DNA of 64,000 nucleotides, taken from NCBI GenBank assembly GCA_016893485.2, contig JAFEKX020000001.1, positions 930,001 through 994,000 of the forward strand, read 5' to 3'. Positions within the stretch are counted from its first letter, which is position 1, and each line of letters opens with the position of its first letter. The notes beneath the pieces are model-generated. The model was not told the DNA's origin, did no database searches, and worked only from the letters and a program-made list of their open reading frames with translations. This document shows, one piece after another, positions 22,184 through 35,155 of the stretch. Both the position numbers and the translations under genes were made by a program. The stretch comes from Streptomyces sp. P3. GTDB taxonomy: Bacteria > Actinomycetota > Actinomycetes > Streptomycetales > Streptomycetaceae.

Positions 22184-24077
22184 TCAGGACACCTGCACCG
22201 CCACCGCCGCCCGCTCCCGAGCCGCCCGCACCGCCTGCGACAGGCCCTCGATGTCGTACGCGCCATGGTGTCTACGGCCGTTCACGAAGAACGTCGGGGT
22301 GCCCGCGACCCCGCTGAGATCGGCCGACTCGACGTCCTCGGCGACATGGCCCGCCCGGCGTGGGCCATCATGTCGCGGGCGAAGCGGGCGACGTCGAGGC
22401 CGATCTGGCCGGCGTAGTCCCGCAGGTCGTTGAAGCGCAGGGCGCCCTGGTGACTGAGGAGCAGGTCGTGCATCTCCCAGTACCCGCCCTGGAGCGCGGC
22501 GGCCGGCCGGACGCCTCGGCGGCGAGCTGGGCGTGGGTGTGGACGTCGGTGAGCGGAAGGTGCCGCCACACGTACCGCACCTCGTCCCCGAAGGCCCCGA
22601 GCAGCTCGCGGACGACCAGCTCGGCCTGTCCGCAGTAGGGGCACTCGTAGTCGCCGTACTCCACGACGGTCACCGGCGCGTGGCGCGGGCCGCGCAGGTG
22701 GTCGCGGTCGGGGTCGACCGGCACCGACAGGTCGACGATGGTCTCCGCGCGGCCGAACAGGACGCGCGGCCGGATCTGCGGCGGGAGCAGTCCGATCGCC
22801 CCGGTGACCAGTCGGCCGACGATGAACGAGCAGACGACGGCGCTGAGGATGCCCGTCTTCGCGTCCTCCAGGGTGGTCCCGTCGAAGGCGAGGGTCGCGA
22901 TCAGGAGGGAGACGGTGAAGCCGACGCCGGCCAGCGTGCCGCCCGCGGTCACCGCGCCCCAGCCGACCGGCGGCCGGATGCGGCCCCGGGACAGAGCGCT
23001 GGTCAGCGCGGTCGAGGCGACGATGCCGAGCGGTTTGCCGACGACGTATCCGATGAGGATGCCCAGCGCGACGGGTGAGGTGAAGGCCCGCGCGAGCTGC
23101 TCCCCGCTGAGGTGGAGACCGGCGTTGGCCAGCGCGAACAGCGGGACGACGGCGTAGCTGGCCCAGGGGTGGTACATGCGCTGGAGGCGGTCGTTCGGGG
23201 AGATCGCGGAGGCGATGCCGGCGCGTACGTCGCGTTCCAGTTCCGGGGTGGGCTGTTCGCGGAAGAGCCGGAAGAGGCCGGTGGCGCGTTCCAGGTCGTC
23301 GCGTCCCGCCGGGTAGGCGTACGTGATCAGGCCCATGGCGAGTCCGATGACGACCGGGTCGACGCCCGACTTGAGCAGGGCCACCCAGGCGACGACCCCG
23401 AGCAGCGCGTACAGCGGGCCCCTGCGCACTCTGAACCGGCGGAGCACCACGACGACGGCGAACATGGCGATGGCGACCAGAAGGGCCGGTACGGCGATGT
23501 GGTCGCTGTAGAAGACGGCGATCACCACGAGCGCCAGGAAGTCGTCGACGACGGTGATCGTGAGGAGGAAGACCCGCAGCCCGGGCGGCATGTGGCGGCC
23601 CACGACGGCGAGCATGCCCAGGGCGAACGCGGTGTCGGTGGACATCACCGCGCCCCAGCCGTTCGCCGTGCCGTGGCCGCTGTTGATGGCCAGGTAGATG
23701 GCGATCGGCACCAGCATCCCGCTGGCGCCCGCGACCACCGGCAGGGCCAGCCGCCGCCGCTCGCGCAGCTCGCCCATGTCGAACTCGCGGCGCGCCTCCA
23801 GCCCGACGACGAGGAAGAACAGGGTCATCAGCCCGCTGTTGACCCACTCCCGCAGATCGAGCGAGATCCCGTGCGAGCCGAGCCGCACGGAGAGGTGGGT
23901 CTCCCAGAACGTCTCGTACGCCGACGGTGCCGCGTTGGCCCAGACGAGCGCGACGAGCGCCGCCGCGACGAGCACGGCGGCGCTTCCCGTCTCGGTCCGC
24001 AGGAAGTCGCGCAGCGGGGAGCGTGTGTCGTCCCCGCACGACGTCTGCCCCATGTAGTCGGTCGTTTCCATGGACAT
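22184..24077 (-). CDS. nhaA: NhaA Na+/H+ antiporter fused to DsbA-like thioredoxin domain (frame slips)
   Basis: Fusion of about 630 residues. Residues about 15-400 are NhaA: eleven to twelve membrane helices with the cation-site Asp pair in [11 protein letters not shown] and [11 protein letters not shown]. Residues about 430-630 are a DsbA/thioredoxin domain with the redox motif CPYC in [16 protein letters not shown] and the cis-Pro segment [15 protein letters not shown] 24077 is chosen; a GTG at 24107 is possible. Slips lie near 22500 and 22345. NhaA-DsbA fusions are known in actinobacteria; the antiporter exports Na+ in exchange for H+, and the role of the redox domain is unclear. Confidence 0.9.
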
Positions 24078-24174
24078 ACGGGGCTCACATCCACCTTGCG
24101 TCGTCACTCACGTGTCGCCCAACACCGGCCGCCACACGGTTCATTCCGGTGACAGCCGGTCCCGGCCGACCGTG

Positions 24175-25814
<1,640 letters not shown>

Positions 25815-25929
25815 GTGCCCGCTCCTCCGTATCGAACTGCTTGGCGTACGACCCCATCTTTCCTCGTCAGGGGCGTCTTTAGCGAGTACACCCCCTCCGC
25901 CTGTGGAAAACCCGGGCCGCCGCTGTCCG

Positions 25930-26849
25930 TCAGTACCGGTGGCGCCGGTCCAGCTGCCTGAGCACCGCGCCCGCCATGGCCGCCTCGCCCTTCGCGTTGG
26001 GGTGGGCCGGAGCCGCCGGGGAGGCGGGCTGCAACGGCTCGATCCAGCGGTCCGCGGGCGCCTTGCACATGTCGTGGCCGACGGTCGGGCCGTAGGTGTC
26101 GACGTACTCGGCGCCGTTGAGGGCGGCGACCACGCGCAGCATCAGGTTGAGGCGCTTGCCGGTGTCGCGGAGGTAGGGAAGTCCTTGGCGGCGAACGGGA
26201 CGGAGGGGTAGCAGCCGCTGCCGTCGTCGGGCAGCAGGTCGGGGTAGCCGACGACGACCACGCGCGCGTGCGGTGCCTTCTTGTGCACGGCCCGCAGCAC
26301 CTTGGTCACCTTGGGCGCGGTGTTGAGGATGCTCAGCACCAACTGGTCGGCGCCGGTCGAGTTGTAGTAGCGCTGGCAGGGGTTGCCGGTGAGGTCCGTG
26401 GCGCTGAGCTTGGCGCAGGTGCCGATGATGGTGCTGAACCCGATGTCGTTGCCGCCTATCTGAAGCGTCACCAGGTCCGTGTTCCGCTGCACGGCGTCGA
26501 GTTGGGGTCCGTTCGTGCCCTGCGCCTTCCACATCTCGGCGGTCGTGGCCCCGCTGCAGCTCACGTCCTTGAGCACGGTCCCTCTGCGGTCCGCCGCCAC
26601 CAGTGAGGGGTAATTGTGGTCGGAGCGGGCGCAGTTGGCGTCGACCTGGGTCGGGATGTACGGGCCCGAGGTGTAGGAGTCACCGAGCGCCACGTACTGA
26701 GTCGAACGGCCGTGGCCCTGGCCGGAGTTGTGCGCCGCCGCGGGTGCCGCGGACGCGACGACGAGGGCACAGCCGCTGACCGCCGCCGCGACCGCCACGA
26801 CCCTGCCGCGCTGGTGTGCCGTCGTGGGCTGATGCGTCTCACGCTTCAT
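25930..26849 (-). CDS. secreted SGNH/GDSL lipase-esterase (frame slip)
   Basis: Secreted SGNH hydrolase, about 306 residues. ATG 26849 is preceded by GGGGAGGA. A signal peptide ends in [10 protein letters not shown]. Catalytic blocks: [10 protein letters not shown] (Ser), the Gly region [22 protein letters not shown] (Asn), and a C-terminal [11 protein letters not shown] (His). Paired Cys residues suggest disulphides. The frame slips near 26185. Resembles Streptomyces extracellular lipases such as the S. rimosus and S. coelicolor enzymes. A TACCGGTCGGTA palindrome lies upstream. Confidence 0.9.
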
Positions 26850-26925
26850 GGAGTTCCTCCCCAGGTCCGAGACGGCGCGACGGGACACACCCGATGCGGT
26901 CGTCTCTCGTTCAACTGGCCTTGTA

Positions 26926-26937
26926 TACCGGTCGGTA
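26926..26937. promoter_or_regulatory. TACCGGTCGGTA palindrome upstream of lipase
   Basis: TACCG and CGGTA arms separated by GT, 77-88 bases upstream of the lipase start. ACCGACCGGT-type palindromes are typical TetR-family operators. No TetR gene is adjacent, so a remote regulator would be implied. Confidence 0.35.
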
Positions 26938-27146
26938 AGTCCCCGGGGCCAGAGGTCTGGAGGGACGAGTTCGTTGCCCGAAAGGTCATGGCACCCCGCC
27001 GAAACAGTTCGGCCGGTTTGGTGGCCGGTTCCCGTCCCCGCGCACGTGGACCACGTCCGGCGGGTATCCCTACCGCAGGCGTCAACGCGCTTGGGGGTGG
27101 GGGCAGTTGGCTCTGTTGCCACAGAGGCCGCGGAGACACGAGAGGC

Positions 27147-27880
27147 ATGAGTCGCAGCGCTCCCGTCGGCGGGAGGCGATCCGTGCGCTGCGCGCCCAGG
27201 GGCGCTACGGCCCCGCCCTGCACGAGGTGCTGCCAGCCCTGTTCCTGGTCGTCCTCGTCGTGTGTGGGATCGTGGCCGGGTTGGCCGTGGCCTACCGCAC
27301 CCTCGGCACCGGAGCGCTCGCCGGCGGCCTGGTGCTGCTCGCGGTGATCACGGCGGCCGTCATCCGGCACAACCGGCCGCTGGCCCGTCGCCGCCTGGGC
27401 TACTACACACCCGACGAGATCGCCGACCTGGATGTGGAGGGGCTCGCCCTGGCCGTGTCCCGGATGCTGCGCCGGGACGGCTGGCGGGCGCAGGCCAGGC
27501 CGGACGCGCAGGGCCTGCCCCGGGTCCGGGCGCGCAACCGGCTCGGTCACCGGCTGGACGTGGCCTTCCGGCCGGTCGCCGAACCGCTGCCCGGCGAGGA
27601 GACACCGACACGCTCCGCCCGTACGCCCGGCGAAGGACCGCACCTCCGGATCGTCGTCCACCGGGGCACCTTCAGCCGGCGTGACGTCCAGTGGGCGCGA
27701 CGGCAGGGCGGCATCCAGCTGATCGACGGTTCACGGCTGCGGCGCTGGGCCCACGGCACTCCCCTGCACCGGCTGACCGACGTCCCTGACACACGGAACG
27801 AGCCGCGGGCACAGGGCCCGCGGCTCGCTCAGGTGCGGCCCGTCAGTCCGAGTGGCACTGGTTGCCCAGCGCGGGGTTGA
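27147..27880 (+). CDS. membrane protein with restriction-endonuclease-like (Mrr-type) domain
   Basis: About 245 residues. A basic N-terminus is followed by two hydrophobic helices (PALFLVVLVVCGIVAGLAVAY and a second near residue 60), then a cytoplasmic domain that looks like a weak Mrr-type nuclease fold: LAVSRMLRRDGWRAQARPDA, RLDVAFRP and the closing GIQLIDGSRLRRWAHG. The catalytic Asp/Gln-x-Lys residues are not clear, so activity is uncertain. ATG 27147 would need a slip near 27170 to enter the main frame, so the start is uncertain. The 3' end runs through the hairpin at 27800 into the convergent chaplin gene, so the true stop may be earlier. Confidence 0.6.
27800..27826. terminator. bidirectional hairpin terminator
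   Basis: Arms GAGCCGCGGGC and GCCCGCGGCTC form a perfect 11-base stem with loop ACAGG. It lies between the converging nuclease-like gene and chaplin gene, and can serve both. Confidence 0.8.
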
Positions 27881-28076
27881 GCAGACCGATGACGTCGATC
27901 GAGTCGCCGCACACGTTCAGGTCGAGGTCGACCGGCACCTGGACGACGTTGCCGGAGAGCACGCCCGGGCTGTCGGCGGCGGAACCGGTGGGGTCGGGGT
28001 CCGCGCTCGCCGTACCGGCGCACAGCAGCAACGCCGCACCCGCAAGACCGACGGCGGCCGTCAGACGCTTCCTCAT
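27843..28076 (-). CDS. chaplin family protein (short type)
   Basis: Intact 77-residue secreted protein. A signal peptide (residues 1-25, ending GTASA) is followed by a mature region of about 50 residues with the chaplin pattern SPGVLSGNVVQVPVDLDLNV-C and IGLLNPALGNQC with two Cys. Short chaplins self-assemble as amyloid-like surfactant on aerial hyphae and spores in Streptomyces. Unusually acidic: Asp replaces the usual Asn/His residues at several places (VDLDLNVCGDSID). Not part of a rodlin cluster here. Confidence 0.9.
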   Translation of the reverse strand: MRKRLTAAVGLAGAALLLCAGTASADPDPTGSAADSPGVLSGNVVQVPVDLDLNVCGDSIDVIGLLNPALGNQCHSD

Positions 28077-28175
28077 GAAGAACTCCTGTCACTCAGAGGG
28101 GCATGTGCCTCCACGCTGCGGGTCCTCCGGGGGTCACGACACTCCGCGGGGTCCAAACGGGTGGTGGCCGCCCGC

Positions 28176-28628
28176 TCAGGTCTCGAGTCCGGCGGCGATC
28201 GTCGCCCCGAGTTCCCAGCACGCCTCGACGCCCGCCCTGTCCGGCTCGCCGGTCAGCGTCACGGGTTCCGCGGCCCGCCGCCAGCCCAGCCCGGTCGTGA
28301 TCGACTCGATGCCCCGCACGGCTCCGGTCACGTCGTTCCCGCCGTGCACGTAGTAGCCGAAGGGCCGCCCGCGGGTCTCGTCCAGGCACGGGTAGTAGAT
28401 CTGGTCGAAGAAATGCTTCAGCGCCCCGGACATGTACCCGAGGTTCGCGGGCGTGCCCAGCAGCAGGCCGTCGGCTTCCAGCACGTCCGACACGGTCGCG
28501 GACAGCGCGGCACGCCGTACGACGCGCACGTCCTCGATCTCCGGTGCCGTCGCCCCGGAGACGACGGCCTCGAACATCGCCTGGCAGTTGGGCGAGGGCG
28601 TGTGATGCACGATCAGCAAGGTGGGCAC
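28176..28628 (-). CDS. flavodoxin/NADPH-dependent FMN reductase-like protein
   Basis: Intact 150-residue flavodoxin-fold protein. The N-terminal TLLIVHHTPSPNCQAMFEAV holds the phosphate-binding loop, and GTPANLGYMSGALKHFFDQ plus a GYYVHGGND block form the FMN site. Probably an FMN-dependent NAD(P)H oxidoreductase. It ends the minus-strand run after the kinase gene with a 10-base gap, so the two may be co-transcribed. Substrate unknown. Confidence 0.85.
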   Translation of the reverse strand: MPTLLIVHHTPSPNCQAMFEAVVSGATAPEIEDVRVVRRAALSATVSDVLEADGLLLGTPANLGYMSGALKHFFDQIYYPCLDETRGRPFGYYVHGGNDVTGAVRGIESITTGLGWRRAAEPVTLTGEPDRAGVEACWELGATIAAGLET

Positions 28629-28637
28629 CGGGTGAAC

Positions 28638-30240
28638 CTACCCGTCGGACGGCATCACCCTGGTCACGGTGCCCTTGGTGTTGGCCTCCATGTAGCCGCC
28701 GGCGCCGTAGTCGTCGCTCAGATAGATCGCCATGCCCGCCACCGTGCCGTCGTCGGTGTTCGGCACCCGCAGCAACAGGTACTGGCTCGTCGGCTTGTCG
28801 ACCTTCAGTTCCTTCTTCGCGGTCTTCAACAACGCGGGTACGGCGTCCCAGTTGAAGTCGTCCAGCTTCACCGGCTGATCGCCTTCGTCCACAAGCCCCT
28901 TGTTGCCGTCTGGGTCGAACCCGGTGCCGGAACGGTAGGTGTAGTTCTGGAGCTTCGTCTGACTGCCCTTCACCATCACATCTGCGATGACGTACCCCGG
29001 ATAGACGGAGAAGTCCGCGAAACGGTCGCTGCCGGTCTTCTCCTCGAAGGCCTTGATCGCGGTCCGGATGCCGGCCGGGGTCAGCATGTCCTGCGTCTTC
29101 ACGGCGGCACTGCTCTGACTCGCCGAGGCGGTGGGCGTGTTGCTCTGCTGCGTCTGACCTGTGGTCCCCAGTGACGACGCATTCGTGTCGTTCTTGTCGC
29201 TGCCGCCCGGCAGCACCTTCCAGGCGAGCGTCCCCACCAGCAGGACGCCTACGACGCTGGAGGCGACGGCGACGCCCCGGTTCCGCTTGGTCGGGCGACG
29301 CCGACCGGTCGTCGTCGCCATGCCGTTCGTCGGCGGCAGCGACGGAGGCACCGGCGGGGCGATCCGGTACGAGGTGGACTCGGGGCGCCGGTCCTCGGGC
29401 TGGGCCGCGGCGGCGGCCAGCATCCGGCCGACCGTCCCGGCGTCGGGCCGTGCCTCGGGATCGCGGACCAGCACCAGGGACAGTACCGGCGTCAGCGAAC
29501 CCGCCCGCGTCGGCGGCGGCACGTCCTCCTGGAGTACGGCGGCCAGCGTCGCCAGGGTCGTACCGCGCTGGAGCGGGTGGTGGCCCTCGACGGCGACGTA
29601 CAGCATCATCGCCAGCGACCACAGGTCGGCGGCGGGACCGCCGCTCTGGCCGGAGACGCGTTCCGGGGCCATGTAGTCGGGGGTGCCGATGATGGAGCCG
29701 GTCGCGGTGAGGGCGGTGGCGTCGCGGATCGCGGCGATGCCGAAGTCGGTGAGGACGGGGCGGCCGTCGGTGCGCAGCAGGACGTTGGCGGGTTTCACGT
29801 CCCGGTGCTGGACTCCCGCCTGGTGCGCGGCGTTCAGGGCGTCGAGCACGCCGATGCCCAACTGGGCGGCTTCCGCAGAGGACATGGGGCCGCAGGCGAG
29901 CCGGTCGGCTAGCGAGAGCCGCCCTGGACGAGTTCCATGACGAGCCAGGGGTAGGTGCCCGGGCCGCCGTCGACGATGTGATGGATCGTCACCACGTTCG
30001 GGTGCTCGACGCGGGCCAGCGCCCGTGCCTCGCGCAGGACCCGCTGACGCAGCAGCTCCGCCGCGGCGGGGTCGTACTCGGCGAGGTCGATGTCCGGCGG
30101 CCGGACCTCCTTGACCGCGACGTAGCGGTGCAGCAGCAGGTCCTGGGCGCGCCACACCGTGCCCATGCCACCGCCGCCGAGCCGGGACTCCAGCTGGAAG
30201 CGGCCGTCCACGACCCGTCTGCCGGGCTCCCCTCGTTCAT
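28638..30240 (-). CDS. transmembrane Ser/Thr protein kinase (frame slip)
   Basis: PknB-type kinase of about 534 residues. The Gly-rich loop is LGGGGMGTVW, catalytic Lys in VAVKEV, HRD motif HRDVKPANVLL, DFG LTDFGIAAI and the APE equivalent MAPERVSG. After a Pro/Ser linker comes one membrane helix (VAVASSVVGVLLVGTLAW) and an extracellular domain (about residues 330-534) of unknown type. The frame slips near 29920, in the linker after the helix alphaE region (LVQGG), and the N-terminus is uncertain: the ATG at 30240 reads MNEGSP in a frame offset from the VVDGRFQLE start. Confidence 0.88.
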
Positions 30241-30298
30241 GCAAAGGAGCTTATGTGACGAACGTGCACTCCTGTGCGGCGAGTTCACAGGACGAGAA

Positions 30299-30334
30299 AC
30301 GTCCGGGCCGACCCGCGAGGGCCGACCCGGACGT
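30299..30334 (-). terminator. hairpin terminator after katG
   Basis: Arms ACGTCCGGG and CCCGGACGT (nine perfect pairs) with a 3-base inner stem. It lies 32-67 bases beyond the katG stop and before the kinase gene on the same strand. Confidence 0.75.
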
Positions 30335-30365
30335 CAGTGGTGTGGTGCCGTGGAACTGCCCGGTC

Positions 30366-32578
<2,213 letters not shown>

Positions 32579-32614
32579 GGATGGGAATCCTTCCGAACTG
32601 GGGGAACACGTGAT

Positions 32615-33050
32615 TCAGGTACGGGGGCGTCGGTACAGGCGGGGCACAGGCCCCAGTAGATGACCTCGGCCTCGTCGATCGAGAAGCCTTGGTCGTCGGC
32701 GGCGGTCAGGCAGGGTGCCTCGCCTACCGCGCAGTCGACATCGGCGACGACACCGCACGACCTGCACATGAGGTGGTGGTGGTTGTCGCCGACGCGTCCT
32801 TCGAAGCGGGCGGGACTGCCGGCCGGTTCGATACGGCGTATGAGTCCGGCCGAGGTCAGCGCGTGGAGCGCGTCGTAGACGGCCTGGAGCGATATGTGTC
32901 CTACGCGGTCACGGACCCCGGAGGCGACCCCTCGACATCGAGGTGGTCACCGTGCCGGACGGTCTCGAGCAGCGCGACGCGGGCTGCCGTCACCCGCAGG
33001 CCGGCACCGCGCAGCTCCTCAGCGGTGGTCGGTGGCTGGGATGCGGTCAT
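32615..33050 (-). CDS. furA: FurA/CatR-type redox-sensing repressor
   Basis: Fur-family metalloregulator, about 145 residues. ATG 33050 starts [21 protein letters not shown] helix-turn-helix, then [16 protein letters not shown] with the CxxC and His metal ligands, then a second Cys pair ([10 protein letters not shown]). Slips: one near 32935 (GAGGGGTCG needs one more G) and one near 32620, where the expected tail CTDAPRT-stop is shifted. This is the Streptomyces FurS/CatR type, which represses katG and is inactivated by oxidation. Directly upstream of katG, so in the same operon. Confidence 0.88.
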
Positions 33051-33082
33051 GCCGGTCAACCTACAGCCATAAACACGATTGA

Positions 33083-33105
33083 TTCAAGAAAACAAACGGT
33101 TCAAG
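33083..33105. promoter_or_regulatory. AT-rich repeat region upstream of furA
   Basis: Two TTCAAG copies start 17 bases apart (33083 and 33100) in the most AT-rich stretch nearby, 33-55 bases upstream of the furA start. Likely holds the furA-katG promoter and FurA operator. The exact operator is not resolved. Confidence 0.4.
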
Positions 33106-33386
33106 TTTGATGTCCTGCCGGGGTGGACGGTGTCGAGCGATGCCAGGTGGTGCCGGTGACCCCTGCTCCCGCAGTACGCCTTTGCGAATCTTCCGGTCCT
33201 GACCGCCCCCGGGACGACCGCGACCGTCACCTCGTCCTCGGCCGGCTCAGAAGGCACCGGAAAGGAGGCCACGTCGGCGACCGCCCGGTGCGAGCGGACA
33301 GCCGCCTCCGCCTTCTGCGAGGAGACGCACTTCCTGCGCCGCCCGATCACGTCCTTGATCCGGTGCCCACTGCGGGGTAGTCCCAC
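33084..33386 (-). pseudogene. remnant of acyl-CoA ligase C-terminal domain
   Basis: About 60 residues of this open frame match the C-terminal domain of fatty acyl-CoA ligases: HRIKDVIGRRRKCVSSQKAEA, then SHRAVADVASFPVPSE and EDEVTVAVVPGA. The expected A8-hinge Asp is His, and the RRRGEN part of the motif reads RRRKC, so the fragment has also decayed by substitution. The rest of the 500-residue enzyme is absent. This stretch of about 750 bases between furA and the MBL gene otherwise holds only this and the MaoC remnant. Confidence 0.6.
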
Positions 33387-33587
33387 ATGGGGACCCGATG
33401 ACGGGCTTGGCGGACATGCCGTACTGGAGGATGTCGAGGTGGACGGCCCCTACCCTCCGGACAGCGGAGGGAGTCAACTCGTGGTCGGAAAAGCCGTGTT
33501 GGAAGGGGAGGTGGGAGCGGCGGTCGTTGGGTGCCGTACGGGCCGACGGCCTCGACGTCCGGCTGACGGCGGGCGGTTCATCAGCCG

Positions 33588-33772
33588 ATGACGGACCGTC
33601 AGCTGTGCCAAGTCGCCGTCGCGCAGACCGTGTTGCCGGTCGAGCTGACCCCGACGCGATCAGTCTGCTGCGGTTCGGTGCGGTCACCCGTAACGCCCAT
33701 CGCATCCACTACGACGCCGAGTTCGCGCGCTCCGAGGGGCCGGCCGGGGCGGTCGTCGTCCTGGGGTGAGGG
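33588..33772 (+). pseudogene. remnant of MaoC/FAS1-type hydroxyacyl dehydratase
   Basis: In one frame, LLRFGAVTRNAHRIHYDAEFARSEG matches the catalytic segment of HTD2/FAS1-type dehydratases (with N-x-H-R-I-H-Y-D). A preceding VELTPT strand lies in another frame, so at least one slip is present. Only about 60 residues of a roughly 280-residue protein remain, and it stops at 33769 after PAGAVVVLG. With the acyl-CoA ligase piece, it suggests a deleted lipid-catabolism locus. No full gene lies in this stretch. Confidence 0.5.
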
Positions 33773-33801
33773 CTATTGCTCAGTGATCGCCGGCGGGCGA
33801 C

Positions 33802-34683
33802 TCAGCCGTCGTCGCGGCAGATGATGAAATCCGGAAAGGCGTGCCGGCCAGGCCGGTCGCCGATCTCCTCGATCGCGCTGCGGATGTCCCGGAGTTGGGC
33901 CGTGGACATCTGGAGCGGCGGCTCGTGCGGCTGATAGGTGGTGCGGATCGGATAGTCCACGCCCGGTTCGTCGGTCATCTCGATGTGGCAGCCGAGCACG
34001 TGGGTGACCGGCCGGGTCCCGGCGAAGGCGATCAGCCGCTCGACGGTCCTGCCGAAGGCCGCCCAGTCCTCGACGTAGAGCCGCCCGGGATACACCGTGT
34101 CGCCGGTCAACAGCCAGCCGGTGTACGGGTCGTAGTACGTGACGGCCGCCTCGTGATGCCCGGGCGTGGCCAGGCACTCCAGCACCCGGCCCCCGAGGTC
34201 GACCCGGGCGACCTGGTCCGGGTCGCCGTCGAACCCGAAGTAGGACCAGGCGCTGCTCAGGTCCGCCGCGACCACCGTCGTACCGGGGCGGTCGGTGAAC
34301 TGGGCGTCTCCCGCGACGTGGTCGCCGTGGGCGTGGGTGTGCAGGACCAGCAGCGCGTAGTCCTCCCGGGGATTCCCGCCGAGCCAGCGCGCGATCAGGT
34401 CGTCGACGACTTGGCGCAGCGGGAAGAACTCGGCGGACGCGGTGGCTCCGGTGTCGATCAGGACGGCTCGCGCGTTGCCGAACAGCAGGAACAGGAACGG
34501 GCCTTCGTAGTCGATCGCCATGTTCTGGCGGAGGATGTACGTGTGCTCGTCGTAGGCGTGCACCTGGATGTCCGGGTCGGTGTTGTGCTTGGCCGAAGGC
34601 GATCCGTGGATCCACCGCACATCCAGCGCGCGGGGTTCGGGAATCCCCGGCGCGAAGTCGATCTGCCGTCCGACCTGGCCCAT
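33802..34683 (-). CDS. MBL-fold metallohydrolase
   Basis: Intact 293-residue metallo-beta-lactamase-fold protein. The zinc motif HTHAHGDH lies near residue 129, followed by GDTV (metal Asp) and a later GCHIEM His. ATG 34683 follows AGGAGA, and the ORF reads MGQVGRQIDFAPGIPE. Members hydrolyse thioesters, lactones or related esters. It sits alone after the lipid-enzyme remnants, so a lipid link is only a guess. Confidence 0.88.
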   Translation of the reverse strand: MGQVGRQIDFAPGIPEPRALDVRWIHGSPSAKHNTDPDIQVHAYDEHTYILRQNMAIDYEGPFLFLLFGNARAVLIDTGATASAEFFPLRQVVDDLIARWLGGNPREDYALLVLHTHAHGDHVAGDAQFTDRPGTTVVAADLSSAWSYFGFDGDPDQVARVDLGGRVLECLATPGHHEAAVTYYDPYTGWLLTGDTVYPGRLYVEDWAAFGRTVERLIAFAGTRPVTHVLGCHIEMTDEPGVDYPIRTTYQPHEPPLQMSTAQLRDIRSAIEEIGDRPGRHAFPDFIICRDDG

Positions 34684-35155
34684 GGCGTCTCCTGAGAGCG
34701 TCGTCTTGGCGGGCCGGGTACGGCGCACATCTCGTCCGGGGCAGGCGCTCGGGCGCCTCCGCGCGCACTGTAACAAGCGGCGAGCGGGCCGGACAATGGC
34801 GGAGGAAACCACCTCTCGGAGGCCCCTCGATCCAGATCAAGCACCGCCTTCCCCAGCGCTTCCGCCTGCCCCTCGATCCCGTGCCGCTCGATCTCCGACG
34901 ATCTCCGACGTCAGCTCCCCCGACCGGAGTTCGGCAGGCAACCCCATGAAGAACGCTCATGGCGACGACCCAGGGACGGGTGAGAGACCACCAAACGCGT
35001 GCGGTCCGGTGCGCGATCCGCTTCCGGATTCAGTGACGGCACTGCTGAATCCGATGGCGGGGAACAGTTGGACGCGGAATTCGCGCGGGGGCACAGTAGG
35101 CATGTCGGCCACCCCGGCCGCACCGCCCCCTCATGCACCTCGCGGAGAGCTCCCG
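34684..35155. other. gene-poor interval of about 470 bases
   Basis: No convincing gene. It holds a short tandem repeat (ATCTCCGACG twice, 34891-34910) and weak coding-like sequence on the minus strand near 34850-34890 that may be a decayed fragment. The ribosome-binding region of the aldo-keto reductase gene (GGAGAG) is at its right end. Confidence 0.6.

Noticed and set aside
34891..34910. tandem 10-base repeat ATCTCCGACG
   Set aside because: Only two copies and no similar repeats nearby; not a CRISPR or satellite array.
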